From the NCBI GenBank assembly GCA_964629885.1, contig CAZVRJ010000001.1, forward strand, positions 62,001 through 126,000: 64,000 nucleotides of DNA, given 5' to 3'. This document shows, piece by piece, positions 9,505 to 17,316 of this stretch. The position numbers and the translations under genes are program-made. Within the stretch, counting starts at the first letter, position 1; each line of letters begins with the position of its first letter. The DNA is from CAYWCV01 sp964629885. GTDB lineage: Bacteria > Bacteroidota > Rhodothermia > Balneolales > CAYWCV01. The notes under the pieces are model-generated. The model saw nothing but the letters and a program-made list of their open reading frames with translations. It searched no databases and was not told the DNA's origin.

Positions 9505-9870
9505 TTAATTTTCGTCTCGTCCAGCTTCACTTACCGAAAAAGCTGGTGTGCATATTGCCCAATACTCACATTCATCGTCGAAGGGGTTGGCATATTGCAC
9601 CCTAACCCCCTTGTTGATGTATATAGACTGCCCAGCACCTATTTCTACTGCGTTAGATTCGTCAATTGTAATTCTCATTCGTCCTCTTACGATAATCGTC
9701 ACCTCGTCGAATAGTGGCGTCTGAGTTGGCTCAGTCCAACGGGGAGGAGCAATCATGTGCGCAACAGACACATGTGTGTGACCTGTCGACGCTATACCTA
9801 CATGCTCTTCTATCAATTTGTTCCCTGGTACTGGTATTACAGTAGGCTTTTCCTGGATCGTGTAATTCAT
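9505..9870 (-). CDS. Small cupin-fold protein without the usual metal histidines
   Basis: A 121-residue protein with a single conserved beta-barrel (cupin) domain. The run of strands from VSVAHMIAPPRW through EVTIIVRGRMRITID and GAGQSIYINKGVRVQY to ECEYWAICTPAF fits a cupin. The first cupin motif keeps the Glu and Gly, but the two histidines that normally bind metal are absent; the corresponding stretch reads TEPTQTPLFDEV. It is therefore likely a ligand-binding protein or a metal-free enzyme. It is the first gene of the leftward run, divergent from mrp across 165 bases. The family is clear; the substrate is unknown. Confidence 0.75.
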   Translation of the reverse strand: MNYTIQEKPTVIPVPGNKLIEEHVGIASTGHTHVSVAHMIAPPRWTEPTQTPLFDEVTIIVRGRMRITIDESNAVEIGAGQSIYINKGVRVQYANPFDDECEYWAICTPAFSVSEAGRDEN

Positions 9871-10035
9871 TAGAATAGTTCGGAATGACGATGAATGAGC
9901 ACAAATTTACGACCTATCGGGCGATTCTCTATGAGTAAAATCGCCATTCCGTTTATTGATTGGCTCGATTTGAATGAATATGGAGGAGTAAAGGTTTGTA
10001 TCTTTGACAGTAATTATAAACGCAGAATACCAATT

Positions 10036-11127
10036 ATGTCATTATCTGTAGAAAGTGTTCGTGATGCTCTTAGCAATGTTATCGAACCAGACTTGGGGCA
10101 AGATCTCATCACGCTTAACATGGTCTTCGACATTGAGGTAAGTGGGAAGGACGTGTCCTTTACCGTCAACCTCACAACACCTGCCTGCCCCCTCAAAGCA
10201 GAGATTGAGCGCGCTTGTATCAATGCTGTGAAACACCTTGTTGATATCGATGCCAACGTGACCGTCAATATGACGGCGAACGTACAGAAGGCTCGCATTG
10301 AGGGTCAGGGAGACCAGACCTTGGTGAGCGAGGTGGCAAACATTATCGCGGTTGCTTCTGGTAAAGGTGGCGTTGGGAAGTCGACCGTGGCCGTGAATTT
10401 AGCCATTGCACTGGCACAGGCTGGTGCGAAGGTTGGCCTTGTCGATACCGATATCTACGGACCCAGCATCCCTATGATGTTCGGCATAAACGAGCGTCCC
10501 GATATAAGTGTCCGCCGCAAGATCGTGCCCCTTGAGAAGTATGGTGTAAAAATTCTGTCGATGGGTTTCATGGTCGATCCCGACCAAGCCGTTATTTGGC
10601 GTGGACCGATGGTTTCGAGTGCCGTTCGCCAATTTCTGAGCGATGCGGAGTGGGGCGATTTAGATTACCTGCTATTAGACCTTCCACCGGGCACAGGCGA
10701 CATCCAACTCACCATTGTGCAAAATGTACCTCTTACGGGTGCCATCGTTGTGTCGACTCCACAAGACGTGGCTCTCGAAGATGCCCGCAAAGGGGTCGCG
10801 ATGTTCAAGAAAGTGAACGTACCCATTTTGGGCATCGTCGAAAACATGGCGTGGTTCATGGATCCTGCCGGCAACAAGCATCACATCTTCGGTAAGGACG
10901 GTGCCAGAAAGCTAGCAGAAAAACTTGAGATTCCATTCTTAGGCGAAGTTCCTCTCGAGCAGAGCGTGCGCGAGGGTGGCGACGAGGGCGTTCCGGTGGT
11001 GTTGCGCAATCCGGAGTCGGCTGGCGCAAAGGCCTTGGTCGAAATTTCGGAAAAGGCTGCCCAATCGATTTCAATACGAAACGCGTCTCTTCCTGCCACT
11101 AAGAAGATCGAAATCCTCTTCCGCTAA
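10036..11127 (+). CDS. apbC: Mrp/ApbC-family iron-sulfur carrier ATPase
   Basis: A 363-residue protein. Residues 1-85 are a MIP18/DUF59 domain with the conserved TTPACPLK. Residues 100-363 form a deviant-Walker P-loop ATPase with the motif SGKGGVGKST at 108-117, then DTDIYGPSIPMMFG and DLPPGTGD. Family members load iron-sulfur clusters onto target enzymes. The C-terminal CxxC of many members is missing; the equivalent region reads ENMAWFMDPAGNKHHIFG, which I recall as common in Bacteroidota-type Mrp. I chose the ATG at 10036 because it gives the normal DUF59 start. An in-frame ATG at 9895 would add 47 residues without homology. It is followed by an inverted-repeat terminator that mainly serves the opposing operon. 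Confidence 0.93.
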   Translation: MSLSVESVRDALSNVIEPDLGQDLITLNMVFDIEVSGKDVSFTVNLTTPACPLKAEIERACINAVKHLVDIDANVTVNMTANVQKARIEGQGDQTLVSEVANIIAVASGKGGVGKSTVAVNLAIALAQAGAKVGLVDTDIYGPSIPMMFGINERPDISVRRKIVPLEKYGVKILSMGFMVDPDQAVIWRGPMVSSAVRQFLSDAEWGDLDYLLLDLPPGTGDIQLTIVQNVPLTGAIVVSTPQDVALEDARKGVAMFKKVNVPILGIVENMAWFMDPAGNKHHIFGKDGARKLAEKLEIPFLGEVPLEQSVREGGDEGVPVVLRNPESAGAKALVEISEKAAQSISIRNASLPATKKIEILFR

Positions 11128-11139
11128 AGAGAACAGAAA

Positions 11140-11179
11140 AAGGGGACAGGCGATACCAGTAGGCATCTTCTGTCCCCTT
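11140..11179 (-). terminator. Terminator of the ffh-rplS operon
   Basis: A 10-base-pair stem (11140-11149 pairs with 11170-11179, AAGGGGACAG) with a 20-base loop. On the minus strand the stem is followed by a run of five T, as expected for a rho-independent terminator downstream of rplS. On the plus strand the T-run is poor, so it is a weaker stop for apbC. Confidence 0.75.
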
Positions 11180-11213
11180 GTCTATTTCTGACCCGAGATT
11201 TGGGCAATCGCTC

Positions 11214-11561
11214 TTAGCGCTTCTGACCCTTTTCGCGGATACGAGCTGCTTTACCCTTGAGACTACGCAGATAGAACAACTTGGCACGACGAACGCGTCC
11301 ACGCTTCTTGATGTCGATCTGAGCAATGTAGGGCGAAACTATTGGGAAGATACGCTCAACACCCACGTTGTTGGAGATCTTACGAACCGTGAATGTGCGG
11401 CTTGCGCCTGCGCCACGGATTGAGATCACAACACCTTCGTACTGCTGAATACGCTCTTTTTCGCCTTCACGCACACGGTAGTGGATATTTACGGTATCGC
11501 CAGGATTGAATTCAGGCAATTCGCGTGCCTGGGTATTGTCGATAAGTTTGATGATGTTCAT
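11214..11561 (-). CDS. rplS: 50S ribosomal protein L19
   Basis: A 115-residue bL19 protein of normal length, located at the 30S-50S interface. It shows the family pattern: FNPGDTVNIHYRV near residue 20, QQYEGVVISIRGAGASRTFTVRKIS, then GVERIFPI and a basic RRAKLFYLR tail. It is the last gene of the operon, followed by a terminator. The order ffh-rpsP-rimM-trmD-rplS is the classical one in bacteria. Confidence 0.98.
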   Translation of the reverse strand: MNIIKLIDNTQARELPEFNPGDTVNIHYRVREGEKERIQQYEGVVISIRGAGASRTFTVRKISNNVGVERIFPIVSPYIAQIDIKKRGRVRRAKLFYLRSLKGKAARIREKGQKR

Positions 11562-11588
11562 CGTTTCTTCCTTAACTGGCTGGGCTGT

Positions 11589-12284
11589 TTAGTGTTCATT
11601 CAAAAATTTGTCGTAGAGATCCGGACGAAGTCGCTTCGTCCTTTCCAGAGCATTGTCATGCCTCCATGCTTCGATTTTGGCGTGGTCGCCACCCAACAGG
11701 ATATCGGGAACCCTCCATCCGTTGAATTCAGCAGGCCTTGAGTACGCTTCGCAGTCGAGGAGCCCATCTTGGAATGAGTCGTTCAATGCGCTTACCGCAT
11801 CTCCGAGCACTCCTGGTAGTAACCTCGCCACGGCATCGACAATAACTAGTGCGGGAAGCTCACCTCCCGATAGTACAAAGTCGCCTAGGCTGTATTCTTT
11901 GGTAACCACATGGTCGCGTATCCGCTGGTCGACCCCCTTGTAGTGTCCGCACAAAATGACAACCCTGTTTAACCCAGACAGCTTGTTAGCCTCGGTCTGT
12001 GTAAACGGGATACCATCTGGTGCCATGAAGAGGATTTCGTCGTAGTCCCCCGCAGCTTTCAGCGACTCTATGCAAGAGTAGATGGGCTGCGGTGTGAGGA
12101 CCATTCCGGGTCCACCTCCATACGGGGTGTCGTCAACCTTTCGGTGCTTGTCTACCGAGTAGTCGCGAAGATCATGGATGTGAACATCCAACAGCCCTTT
12201 ATCGCGGGCTTTCTTCACGATGCTGTGCTCCAATGGGGAACGCAGCAGGTCGGGTACAGCACTTATCAGATCGAAACGCATCAC
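11589..12284 (-). CDS. trmD: tRNA (guanine-37-N1)-methyltransferase
   Basis: A 231-residue enzyme that methylates G37 next to the anticodon with S-adenosylmethionine and so prevents frameshifting. The knotted SPOUT fold shows in YGGGPGMVLTPQPI, ILCGHYKGVDQRIRDH and EYSLGDFVLSGGELPA, followed by the RPAEFNGWRVPDILLGGDH segment that leads to the tRNA-binding C-terminus. It overlaps the rimM end by four bases, implying coupling. Confidence 0.98.
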   Translation of the reverse strand: MMRFDLISAVPDLLRSPLEHSIVKKARDKGLLDVHIHDLRDYSVDKHRKVDDTPYGGGPGMVLTPQPIYSCIESLKAAGDYDEILFMAPDGIPFTQTEANKLSGLNRVVILCGHYKGVDQRIRDHVVTKEYSLGDFVLSGGELPALVIVDAVARLLPGVLGDAVSALNDSFQDGLLDCEAYSRPAEFNGWRVPDILLGGDHAKIEAWRHDNALERTKRLRPDLYDKFLNEH

Positions 12285-12835
12285 AGATCCAACAGGTCGT
12301 CAATGTCAACAACGGTCACGGTTTGTGCGTCATCGTCCACATCATCGACATATACGTCGACGAATGGGATGAGAACTTCCCCTTTTCCTTTGATATGTAA
12401 TCTAAGGATGGGGTGTGCCGGGTTGTCGACGATTTCGATCACGTTGCCAATGGTGTTGCCATTGGTGTCGAGCACCGAGTATCCTGCTAGGTCGTCGCCA
12501 TCTTCTTCATCGAAGAGGTCAACTGATCCCGTTTCCACAAGTACTTGGCGTCCGATGAATGCTGTTGCGGCGTTGCGGTCAGCAACCATTTCCAAAATCA
12601 CAAAGAACATTTGCTTTTCGCCCTGAACCGACAGTCTCGCCGACTGTACGCGCCAAGGCTGCAGCATCCCAAAATCGCCCGACATATAGACGGTTTCGAC
12701 GTTAAGAAGCTGGTTTGGCAATGGCAGATCGATACGGATGCCGATTTCGCCCTTCAATCCATGAACTTTGGTCACCGTGCCAATGGCGTCGAATGCCGAG
12801 TTTGGATTGTTGTCAGGTTTCATGTCGGTACCCAT
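12281..12835 (-). CDS. rimM: 16S rRNA processing protein RimM
   Basis: A 184-residue protein that helps the 30S head mature, working with ribosomal protein S19. It has the N-terminal RimM domain (AIGTVTKVHGLKGEIGIR) and the C-terminal PRC-type barrel (DDLAGYSVLDTNGNTIGNV, HPILRLHIKGKGEVLIPF). The N-terminal start is uncertain: the ATG at 12835 or an in-frame ATG at 12823 both fit. It sits 17 bases after rpsP and overlaps trmD by four bases. Confidence 0.95.
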   Translation of the reverse strand: MGTDMKPDNNPNSAFDAIGTVTKVHGLKGEIGIRIDLPLPNQLLNVETVYMSGDFGMLQPWRVQSARLSVQGEKQMFFVILEMVADRNAATAFIGRQVLVETGSVDLFDEEDGDDLAGYSVLDTNGNTIGNVIEIVDNPAHPILRLHIKGKGEVLIPFVDVYVDDVDDDAQTVTVVDIDDLLDL

Positions 12836-12852
12836 CCTCTCTACCTGGAGGA

Positions 12853-13548
12853 TTAGGCTTCTTTATTCTCTTCGCCTTCGGCGCTTTCGGTAGCTTCTTC
12901 GGCTGGAGCCTCTTCGGCAGCAGCTTCTTCGGCAGCAGCTTCTTCGGCAGGTGCCTCAGTTGCAACTTCCTCAACAGCTTCTGCTACCTCTGCGGCGGCT
13001 TCGGCTACTGGTGCCTCTTCGGCGACTTCAGTGGCTCCAGCAGCTTCGGCGGCTTCGGCGGCTTCGGCTTTGTCGGCTGCAGCTATAGCGGCAGCTTTGG
13101 CTTCCTCAGCAGCTGTAATGGCTGCTGCTTCTGCGGCTTTAACCTTGTCTACCTGTGCTTTCTTGTAGGCTTCTTCTTCTGCCTTCAGTCGTGCACGCAT
13201 TGCGTCGGTGCCAGACTTGACAGTAGTATCGCCCTTCGAAGCTTTCCAAGCGTCGAGCGTTGTATTGATCTCTTCTTCCGACTTGCCCCAACCAATTAGG
13301 TGCATGCGGAACAGGATACCTTCCTTCTTGAGGATGGAACGTACCGTGTCGGTAGGTTGGGCACCAGTCTTGAGCCAGTGAATGACTCGGTCGGTGTTGA
13401 TAGTTACTTTGGTCACGGCGTTGATCGGGTTATAACGGCCGAGATCTTCGATGATACGACCGTCGCGCTTGGAACGCACGTCGGCTACCACGATATGATA
13501 GTACGGCTTCTTCTTGCGACCATGCCGTTGGAGGCGGATTTTAACCAA
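12853..13548 (-). CDS. rpsP: 30S ribosomal protein S16 with a long Ala/Glu-rich tail
   Basis: A 231-residue protein. Residues 1-85 are ordinary bS16 (MVKIRLQRHGRKKKPYYHI, then GRYNP and DRVIHWLKTGAQPTDTV). Residues 100-150 look helical and charged. Residues 150-231 are almost only Ala, Glu, Val and Pro, an acidic tail ending in NKEA. Normal S16 is 80-100 residues, so the tail more than doubles it. Extended S16 proteins are known in Bacteroidota relatives, so this may be a lineage trait and not an accident. The tail is in frame with a perfect core and the codons are clean, so I see no frameshift. Its function is not known to me. Confidence 0.96.
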   Translation of the reverse strand: MVKIRLQRHGRKKKPYYHIVVADVRSKRDGRIIEDLGRYNPINAVTKVTINTDRVIHWLKTGAQPTDTVRSILKKEGILFRMHLIGWGKSEEEINTTLDAWKASKGDTTVKSGTDAMRARLKAEEEAYKKAQVDKVKAAEAAAITAAEEAKAAAIAAADKAEAAEAAEAAGATEVAEEAPVAEAAAEVAEAVEEVATEAPAEEAAAEEAAAEEAPAEEATESAEGEENKEA

Positions 13549-13592
13549 TGTTAGCTCCTCTGGTTAAGTGTTGTTTCTGGTTGTTTAGTGGA

Positions 13593-14939
13593 TTATCGTC
13601 TTGGACTCGGTAAGCCCATGCCGGCTAGGCCTTGCATGGCTTTGCCCATCTTGCCCATACCCGACATTTGCTTCATCATCTTGCGCATCTGCTCGAACTG
13701 CTTGATCAGATCGTTCACGTCGCGAACCGTTGTGCCCGATCCGGAGGCGATGCGCTTACGACGGCTACCGTTTATTTTGTCGGGATTGCGACGCTCGTCG
13801 AGCGTCATAGAGCGAATGATGGCTTCAATGGGTTTGAAGGCGTCGTCGTCGATGGGTAGGTCCTTCATGGCATTTCCCATGCCGGGAATCATTGCCAACA
13901 AGTCCTTCATCGATCCCATGCGCTTGATCTGCTGCAGTTGATCGAGGAAGTCTTCGAGATTGAAGGTGTTGGAACGGATTTTCGAGTTGAGCTTCTTGGC
14001 CTGCTCTTCGTCGATCTGCTGCTGCGCGCGCTCAACAAGGGAGATCACATCACCCATGCCCAAGATGCGCTGGGCCATACGATCGGGATAGAACACGGAG
14101 ATGGCATCCATCTTCTCGCCGGTGCTCATAAACTTGATCGGCTTCTCGACCACGTAGGTCACCGAGAGTGCCGCACCGCCCCGGGTGTCGCCATCGAGCT
14201 TTGATAGCACTACACCGTCGAAGTCGATGCGCTGGTTGAACTCACGTGCCGTATTCACAGCATCCTGACCGGTCATGGCGTCGACTACAAAAAGCGTCTC
14301 GTGCGGTTTGAGGATGCTCTTGATCTTGGCAACCTCGCTCATCATCTCCTCGTCGACATGCAAGCGCCCGGCGGTATCGACGATAAGCACATCGCACATG
14401 GCCTTCTTGCAGGCATCGAGTGCCTCGGTGGCAACGCGAACGGCGTTCTTTTCCTCGATGGAGTACACCGGCACATTAATCTGTGCAGCTAGTGTTTTGA
14501 GCTGCTCAACGGCGGCGGGACGATAAACATCGGCCGCGGCGAGCATGGGCTTGCGTCCCTGGCTCTTGAGGAGATTGGCCAATTTGGCCGTAAATGTCGT
14601 TTTACCCGAACCTTGAAGACCCGCAATTAGGATGACGGTAGGCGGATTTGCCGCCATGCGGATGTCTTCTTTCTCCTTGCCGAGGATTCGAACCAATTCG
14701 TCGTAAACGATCTTGGTGAACATCTGACCCGGCGAAACATTCGTGATCACACCCTCGCCTTCAGCGGCTTCCTTGATTCGGCGTGTGAATTCGCGGGCTA
14801 CGTCGTAGTTGACGTCGGCGTCGAGAAGCGCCCTTCTGATCTCCCGTACGGTCTCGGCGATATTGACTTCGCTGATCCGGTTTTTTCCCGATAGGGATTT
14901 AAAAGCGTCAGTAAACTTTGAGGAGAGATCGTCAAACAT
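13593..14939 (-). CDS. ffh: Signal recognition particle protein Ffh
   Basis: A 448-residue GTPase that binds signal sequences and, with 4.5S RNA and FtsY, targets ribosomes to the membrane. The N domain occupies 1-95. The G domain shows GLQGSGKTT at 107-115, DTAGR at 188-192 and SKLDGDTRGG from 246. The methionine-rich M domain (residues 310-448) ends in repeated Gly-Met motifs. The start at 14939 gives the standard opening FDDLSSKFTDAFK; an alternative upstream GTG at 15062 reads through an inverted repeat and adds unrelated residues, so I rejected it. It is the first gene of the translation operon. Confidence 0.97.
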   Translation of the reverse strand: MFDDLSSKFTDAFKSLSGKNRISEVNIAETVREIRRALLDADVNYDVAREFTRRIKEAAEGEGVITNVSPGQMFTKIVYDELVRILGKEKEDIRMAANPPTVILIAGLQGSGKTTFTAKLANLLKSQGRKPMLAAADVYRPAAVEQLKTLAAQINVPVYSIEEKNAVRVATEALDACKKAMCDVLIVDTAGRLHVDEEMMSEVAKIKSILKPHETLFVVDAMTGQDAVNTAREFNQRIDFDGVVLSKLDGDTRGGAALSVTYVVEKPIKFMSTGEKMDAISVFYPDRMAQRILGMGDVISLVERAQQQIDEEQAKKLNSKIRSNTFNLEDFLDQLQQIKRMGSMKDLLAMIPGMGNAMKDLPIDDDAFKPIEAIIRSMTLDERRNPDKINGSRRKRIASGSGTTVRDVNDLIKQFEQMRKMMKQMSGMGKMGKAMQGLAGMGLPSPRR

Positions 14940-15039
14940 GGCAATATGCCTTAGGTTATGCGGTGTAGCACGAATGCTGCGATGCAGAGAACAGAAAGAT
15001 ACGGGATTCTTACGAACAATAAAAATATCCTGTTCTAAT

Positions 15040-15115
15040 GCCACCACCCCCGTCCCCTCCACTGCGGCTCTTCGCTGCGCTCAGGGTAAACTCTGGAGGG
15101 GACGGGGGTGGTGGC
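15040..15115. repeat. Perfect 22-base-pair inverted repeat, GC-rich
   Basis: The arm at 15040-15061 is the exact reverse complement of 15094-15115, a C/G-rich arm containing CCACCACCCCCGTCCCCTCC. The loop is 32 bases. No T-run follows, so it is a poor rho-independent terminator. It lies between the divergent ffh and fabI genes, where no terminator is expected, and resembles the small repeat units scattered in some genomes. Confidence 0.85.
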
Positions 15116-15120
15116 ATTTG

Positions 15121-15148
15121 TCCAATGTCCAATGTCCAATGTCCAATG
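15121..15148. repeat. Four tandem copies of the heptamer TCCAATG
   Basis: Four perfect back-to-back copies of TCCAATG directly follow the inverted repeat and precede fabI by about 58 bases. There are no spacers, so it is not a CRISPR array. The copy number could vary by slippage and shift the spacing to fabI. Confidence 0.9.
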
Positions 15149-15206
15149 AAATTAATTTTCGCTTATATTCTCGATAACAGATTCCAGCACAAAATTTTTT
15201 CTCAGA

Positions 15207-16052
15207 ATGTCGACATCTCAAGGTTACGGTTTGCTTAAAGGAAAGAAGGGCATCATATTCGGAGCCCTCGACGAACGTAGTCTCGCATGGAGAGTTGCTC
15301 TCGCCTGCCATCGCGAAGGAGCCGAGTTCGTTCTATCGAATGCGCCCATCGCGCTTCGTTTGGGTCAGCTGAATGCCCTCTCAGAGGCAACTGGCGCACC
15401 AATTATTGGCTGCGACGTGAGCAAGAACGGAGAAGTTCATTCGCTCATGGAGCAGGTGAAAGAGCAACTAGGTGGCATCGACTTCATCCTTCATGCAATC
15501 GGCATGTCGCCCAACATTCGCAAGGCCAAAGAGTACACCGGCCTGAACTACGAATGGATGCACCAGACGCTGGACATCTCCGCCATTTCGCTGCACCGAA
15601 TCATGCACTATGCCACCGAAGGCGTCGACGTACTGCGCGACGGTGGAAGCGTTGTCGCCCTGAGTTACATCGGTGCTCAACGCATCTTTTCGAAGTACAG
15701 CGACATGAATGATGCAAAGGCGCTTCTCGAAAGCATCGCCCGCAACTACGGAAGTCGTCTGGGCAAGCGCGGCATCCGTGTGAATTCCGTCTCTCAGGCG
15801 CCGACTTTAACATCGGCGGGCTCGGGTATTCAAGGCTTCGACGGTTTGTTCACTTTCGCTGATAAGCTGGCGCCGATGGGGAATCCCACGGCCGACGAAT
15901 GTGCCGACTACTGCGTAACCTTGTTCTCAGACCTTACCCGCAAAGTGACCATGCAGAATCTCTTCCATGACGGTGGGTTTTCATCGAACGGCGTCAGCGA
16001 AGAGATGCTCAACGACCTAGCTGCTGTATGGGCTTTGAAGCAGGGTGAATAA
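15207..16052 (+). CDS. fabI: Enoyl-ACP reductase (NADH), FabI type
   Basis: A 281-residue short-chain dehydrogenase-like protein that performs the last reduction of each fatty-acid elongation cycle. It shows the FabI opening (LKGKKGIIFGALDERSLAW), the segment FILHAIGMSP, the catalytic spacing Tyr-X6-Lys in YSDMNDAK, and GKRGIRVNSVSQAPTLTSAG. The C-terminal end VTMQNLFHDGGFSS is typical. FabI is the target of triclosan-type inhibitors. It is divergent from ffh and is followed nine bases later by ruvC. Confidence 0.95.
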   Translation: MSTSQGYGLLKGKKGIIFGALDERSLAWRVALACHREGAEFVLSNAPIALRLGQLNALSEATGAPIIGCDVSKNGEVHSLMEQVKEQLGGIDFILHAIGMSPNIRKAKEYTGLNYEWMHQTLDISAISLHRIMHYATEGVDVLRDGGSVVALSYIGAQRIFSKYSDMNDAKALLESIARNYGSRLGKRGIRVNSVSQAPTLTSAGSGIQGFDGLFTFADKLAPMGNPTADECADYCVTLFSDLTRKVTMQNLFHDGGFSSNGVSEEMLNDLAAVWALKQGE

Positions 16053-16061
16053 AATGACAAG

Positions 16062-16655
16062 ATGAGCGATCTCCCATCATCGTACCACGTACTCGGGCTG
16101 GATCCTGGATCTAGGGTGATGGGATACGCAATACTCCTCTGCGAAGGGAAGAGCATGAAGGCGGTCGACATCGGGGTGCTTCGTCTCCACGAGACACAAG
16201 CACACCCCGACAGACTCGAACGCATCTTTGATTTGGTCACCTCCCTTATCGCAGAATATGCACCGATTGCTGTTGCAGTAGAGACACCGGTTTACGGCAA
16301 GGATCCGCTTGCCATGCTCAAACTCGGCCGCGCTCAGGCGGCCTGCATTTTGGCAGCCAGACTCCGCTTGACCGAGATTTGTGAGTATTATCCAAAGATG
16401 GTAAAGAAGAGCGTGACCGGAAACGGAAACGCCAGCAAGTCGCAGGTGGCCTACATGCTTAGCAAGACGGTGCACCTCGCCGACGTAAAGCTCCCGGCCG
16501 ATGCTACCGACGCCCTAGCCGTTGCCTGGTGCCATGTGCATCAGAGCCGATCGGCAGCGGCACCAATACCGGTCGTCAAGAGACGAGGCCAAGACAAAAA
16601 ATCGGCCTGGACAGACTTTTTAGATAGCAACCCCGGACGAGTTACCAAACATTAA
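16062..16655 (+). CDS. ruvC: Holliday junction endonuclease RuvC
   Basis: A 197-residue nuclease that cuts Holliday junctions. The four acidic catalytic residues are in place: Asp14 (GLDPGSRVMGYA), Glu74 (AVETPVYGKD), and Asp147 and Asp150 (ADATDALAVAW). It has the MLKLGRAQA helix and the NGNASKSQVAYML substrate loop. The C-terminal 30 residues are a basic tail. RuvA follows after four bases; ruvB is not in the window, so the complex is encoded at two places. Confidence 0.96.
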   Translation: MSDLPSSYHVLGLDPGSRVMGYAILLCEGKSMKAVDIGVLRLHETQAHPDRLERIFDLVTSLIAEYAPIAVAVETPVYGKDPLAMLKLGRAQAACILAARLRLTEICEYYPKMVKKSVTGNGNASKSQVAYMLSKTVHLADVKLPADATDALAVAWCHVHQSRSAAAPIPVVKRRGQDKKSAWTDFLDSNPGRVTKH

Positions 16656-16659
16656 GATT

Positions 16660-17253
16660 ATGATAGCGCTACTGAGGGGCACACTGTTCGAAAAGAATCC
16701 GGACAGCATCATCATCGACGTAAATGGAGTGGGATACTCGGTGGGAGTATCGCGCCATACGAGCCAGTCGCTGCCCGAAGGTGACGAGCATGTGACGCTA
16801 TTCATTCACCATCATATAACCGAGGCGGGTCAGTCGTTGTACGGATTTCTCAAACGAGAAGATATGGCTCTGTTCGAAGAGCTTATCACCGTTAAGAGTA
16901 TTGGTCCAAAGCTTGCCTTGGGCATATTGTCGGGCATGGGGACCTCCGAACTAATGGAGGCCATCGTACGGCAGGATGTGGCCGCGCTTTCGCGTGTACC
17001 GGGCATAGGTAAAAAAACAGCCGAGCGAATCATCCTTGAATTGCGCGACCGCGTTGACAAGAAAAGAAACGATATATCGGTACCTAATGGAACCCCAGAT
17101 GCCGATATAGCACGCGAAGCCATTGCGGCCCTTGAGGCTCTTGGATATCGCCGCGGATCTATGGATCAAGTCGTAGCAACGATATTACGTTCTCCTGATG
17201 CACCTCCTACCGCATCTGACGTGATCCGCCTAGCACTGAAGGCCGTGCAATAG
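16660..17253 (+). CDS. ruvA: Holliday junction DNA helicase subunit RuvA
   Basis: A 197-residue protein that binds four-way junctions and loads RuvB. It has the N-terminal OB fold (IALLRGTLFEKNPDSIIIDVNGVGYSV), two helix-hairpin-helix motifs (ELITVKSIGPKLALGIL and ALSRVPGIGKKTAERIILEL), and the C-terminal RuvB-binding three-helix domain (AREAIAALEALGYRRGSMDQ). Length is normal. It lies four bases after ruvC. Confidence 0.96.
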   Translation: MIALLRGTLFEKNPDSIIIDVNGVGYSVGVSRHTSQSLPEGDEHVTLFIHHHITEAGQSLYGFLKREDMALFEELITVKSIGPKLALGILSGMGTSELMEAIVRQDVAALSRVPGIGKKTAERIILELRDRVDKKRNDISVPNGTPDADIAREAIAALEALGYRRGSMDQVVATILRSPDAPPTASDVIRLALKAVQ

Positions 17254-17306
17254 TAATGATTTAGTAATCATGAATTAACGATTCGGTGATGTAGAACCTA
17301 TAATTT

Positions 17307-17313
17307 GGGAGGA
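17307..17313 (+). promoter_or_regulatory. Strong ribosome-binding site of the response regulator
   Basis: GGGAGGA lies three bases before the ATG at 17317. It is one of few strong Shine-Dalgarno-like sequences in this window and decides the start against an in-frame TTG at 17305, which would consume it. Confidence 0.7.
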
Positions 17314-17316
17314 TAC

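Noticed and set aside
12715..13299. A 194-residue Gly/Phe/Ser-rich plus-strand frame opposite rpsP
   Set aside because: It is the antisense reading of the Ala/Glu-rich S16 tail; GCT/GAA codons give Gly/Phe/Ser on the other strand.
15121..15148. CRISPR array
   Set aside because: The TCCAATG units are seven bases long with no spacers.
14940..15206. 4.5S RNA, tmRNA or other stable RNA beside ffh
   Set aside because: The only structure is the GC-rich inverted repeat; no GGAA tetraloop helix or tRNA-like ends are seen.
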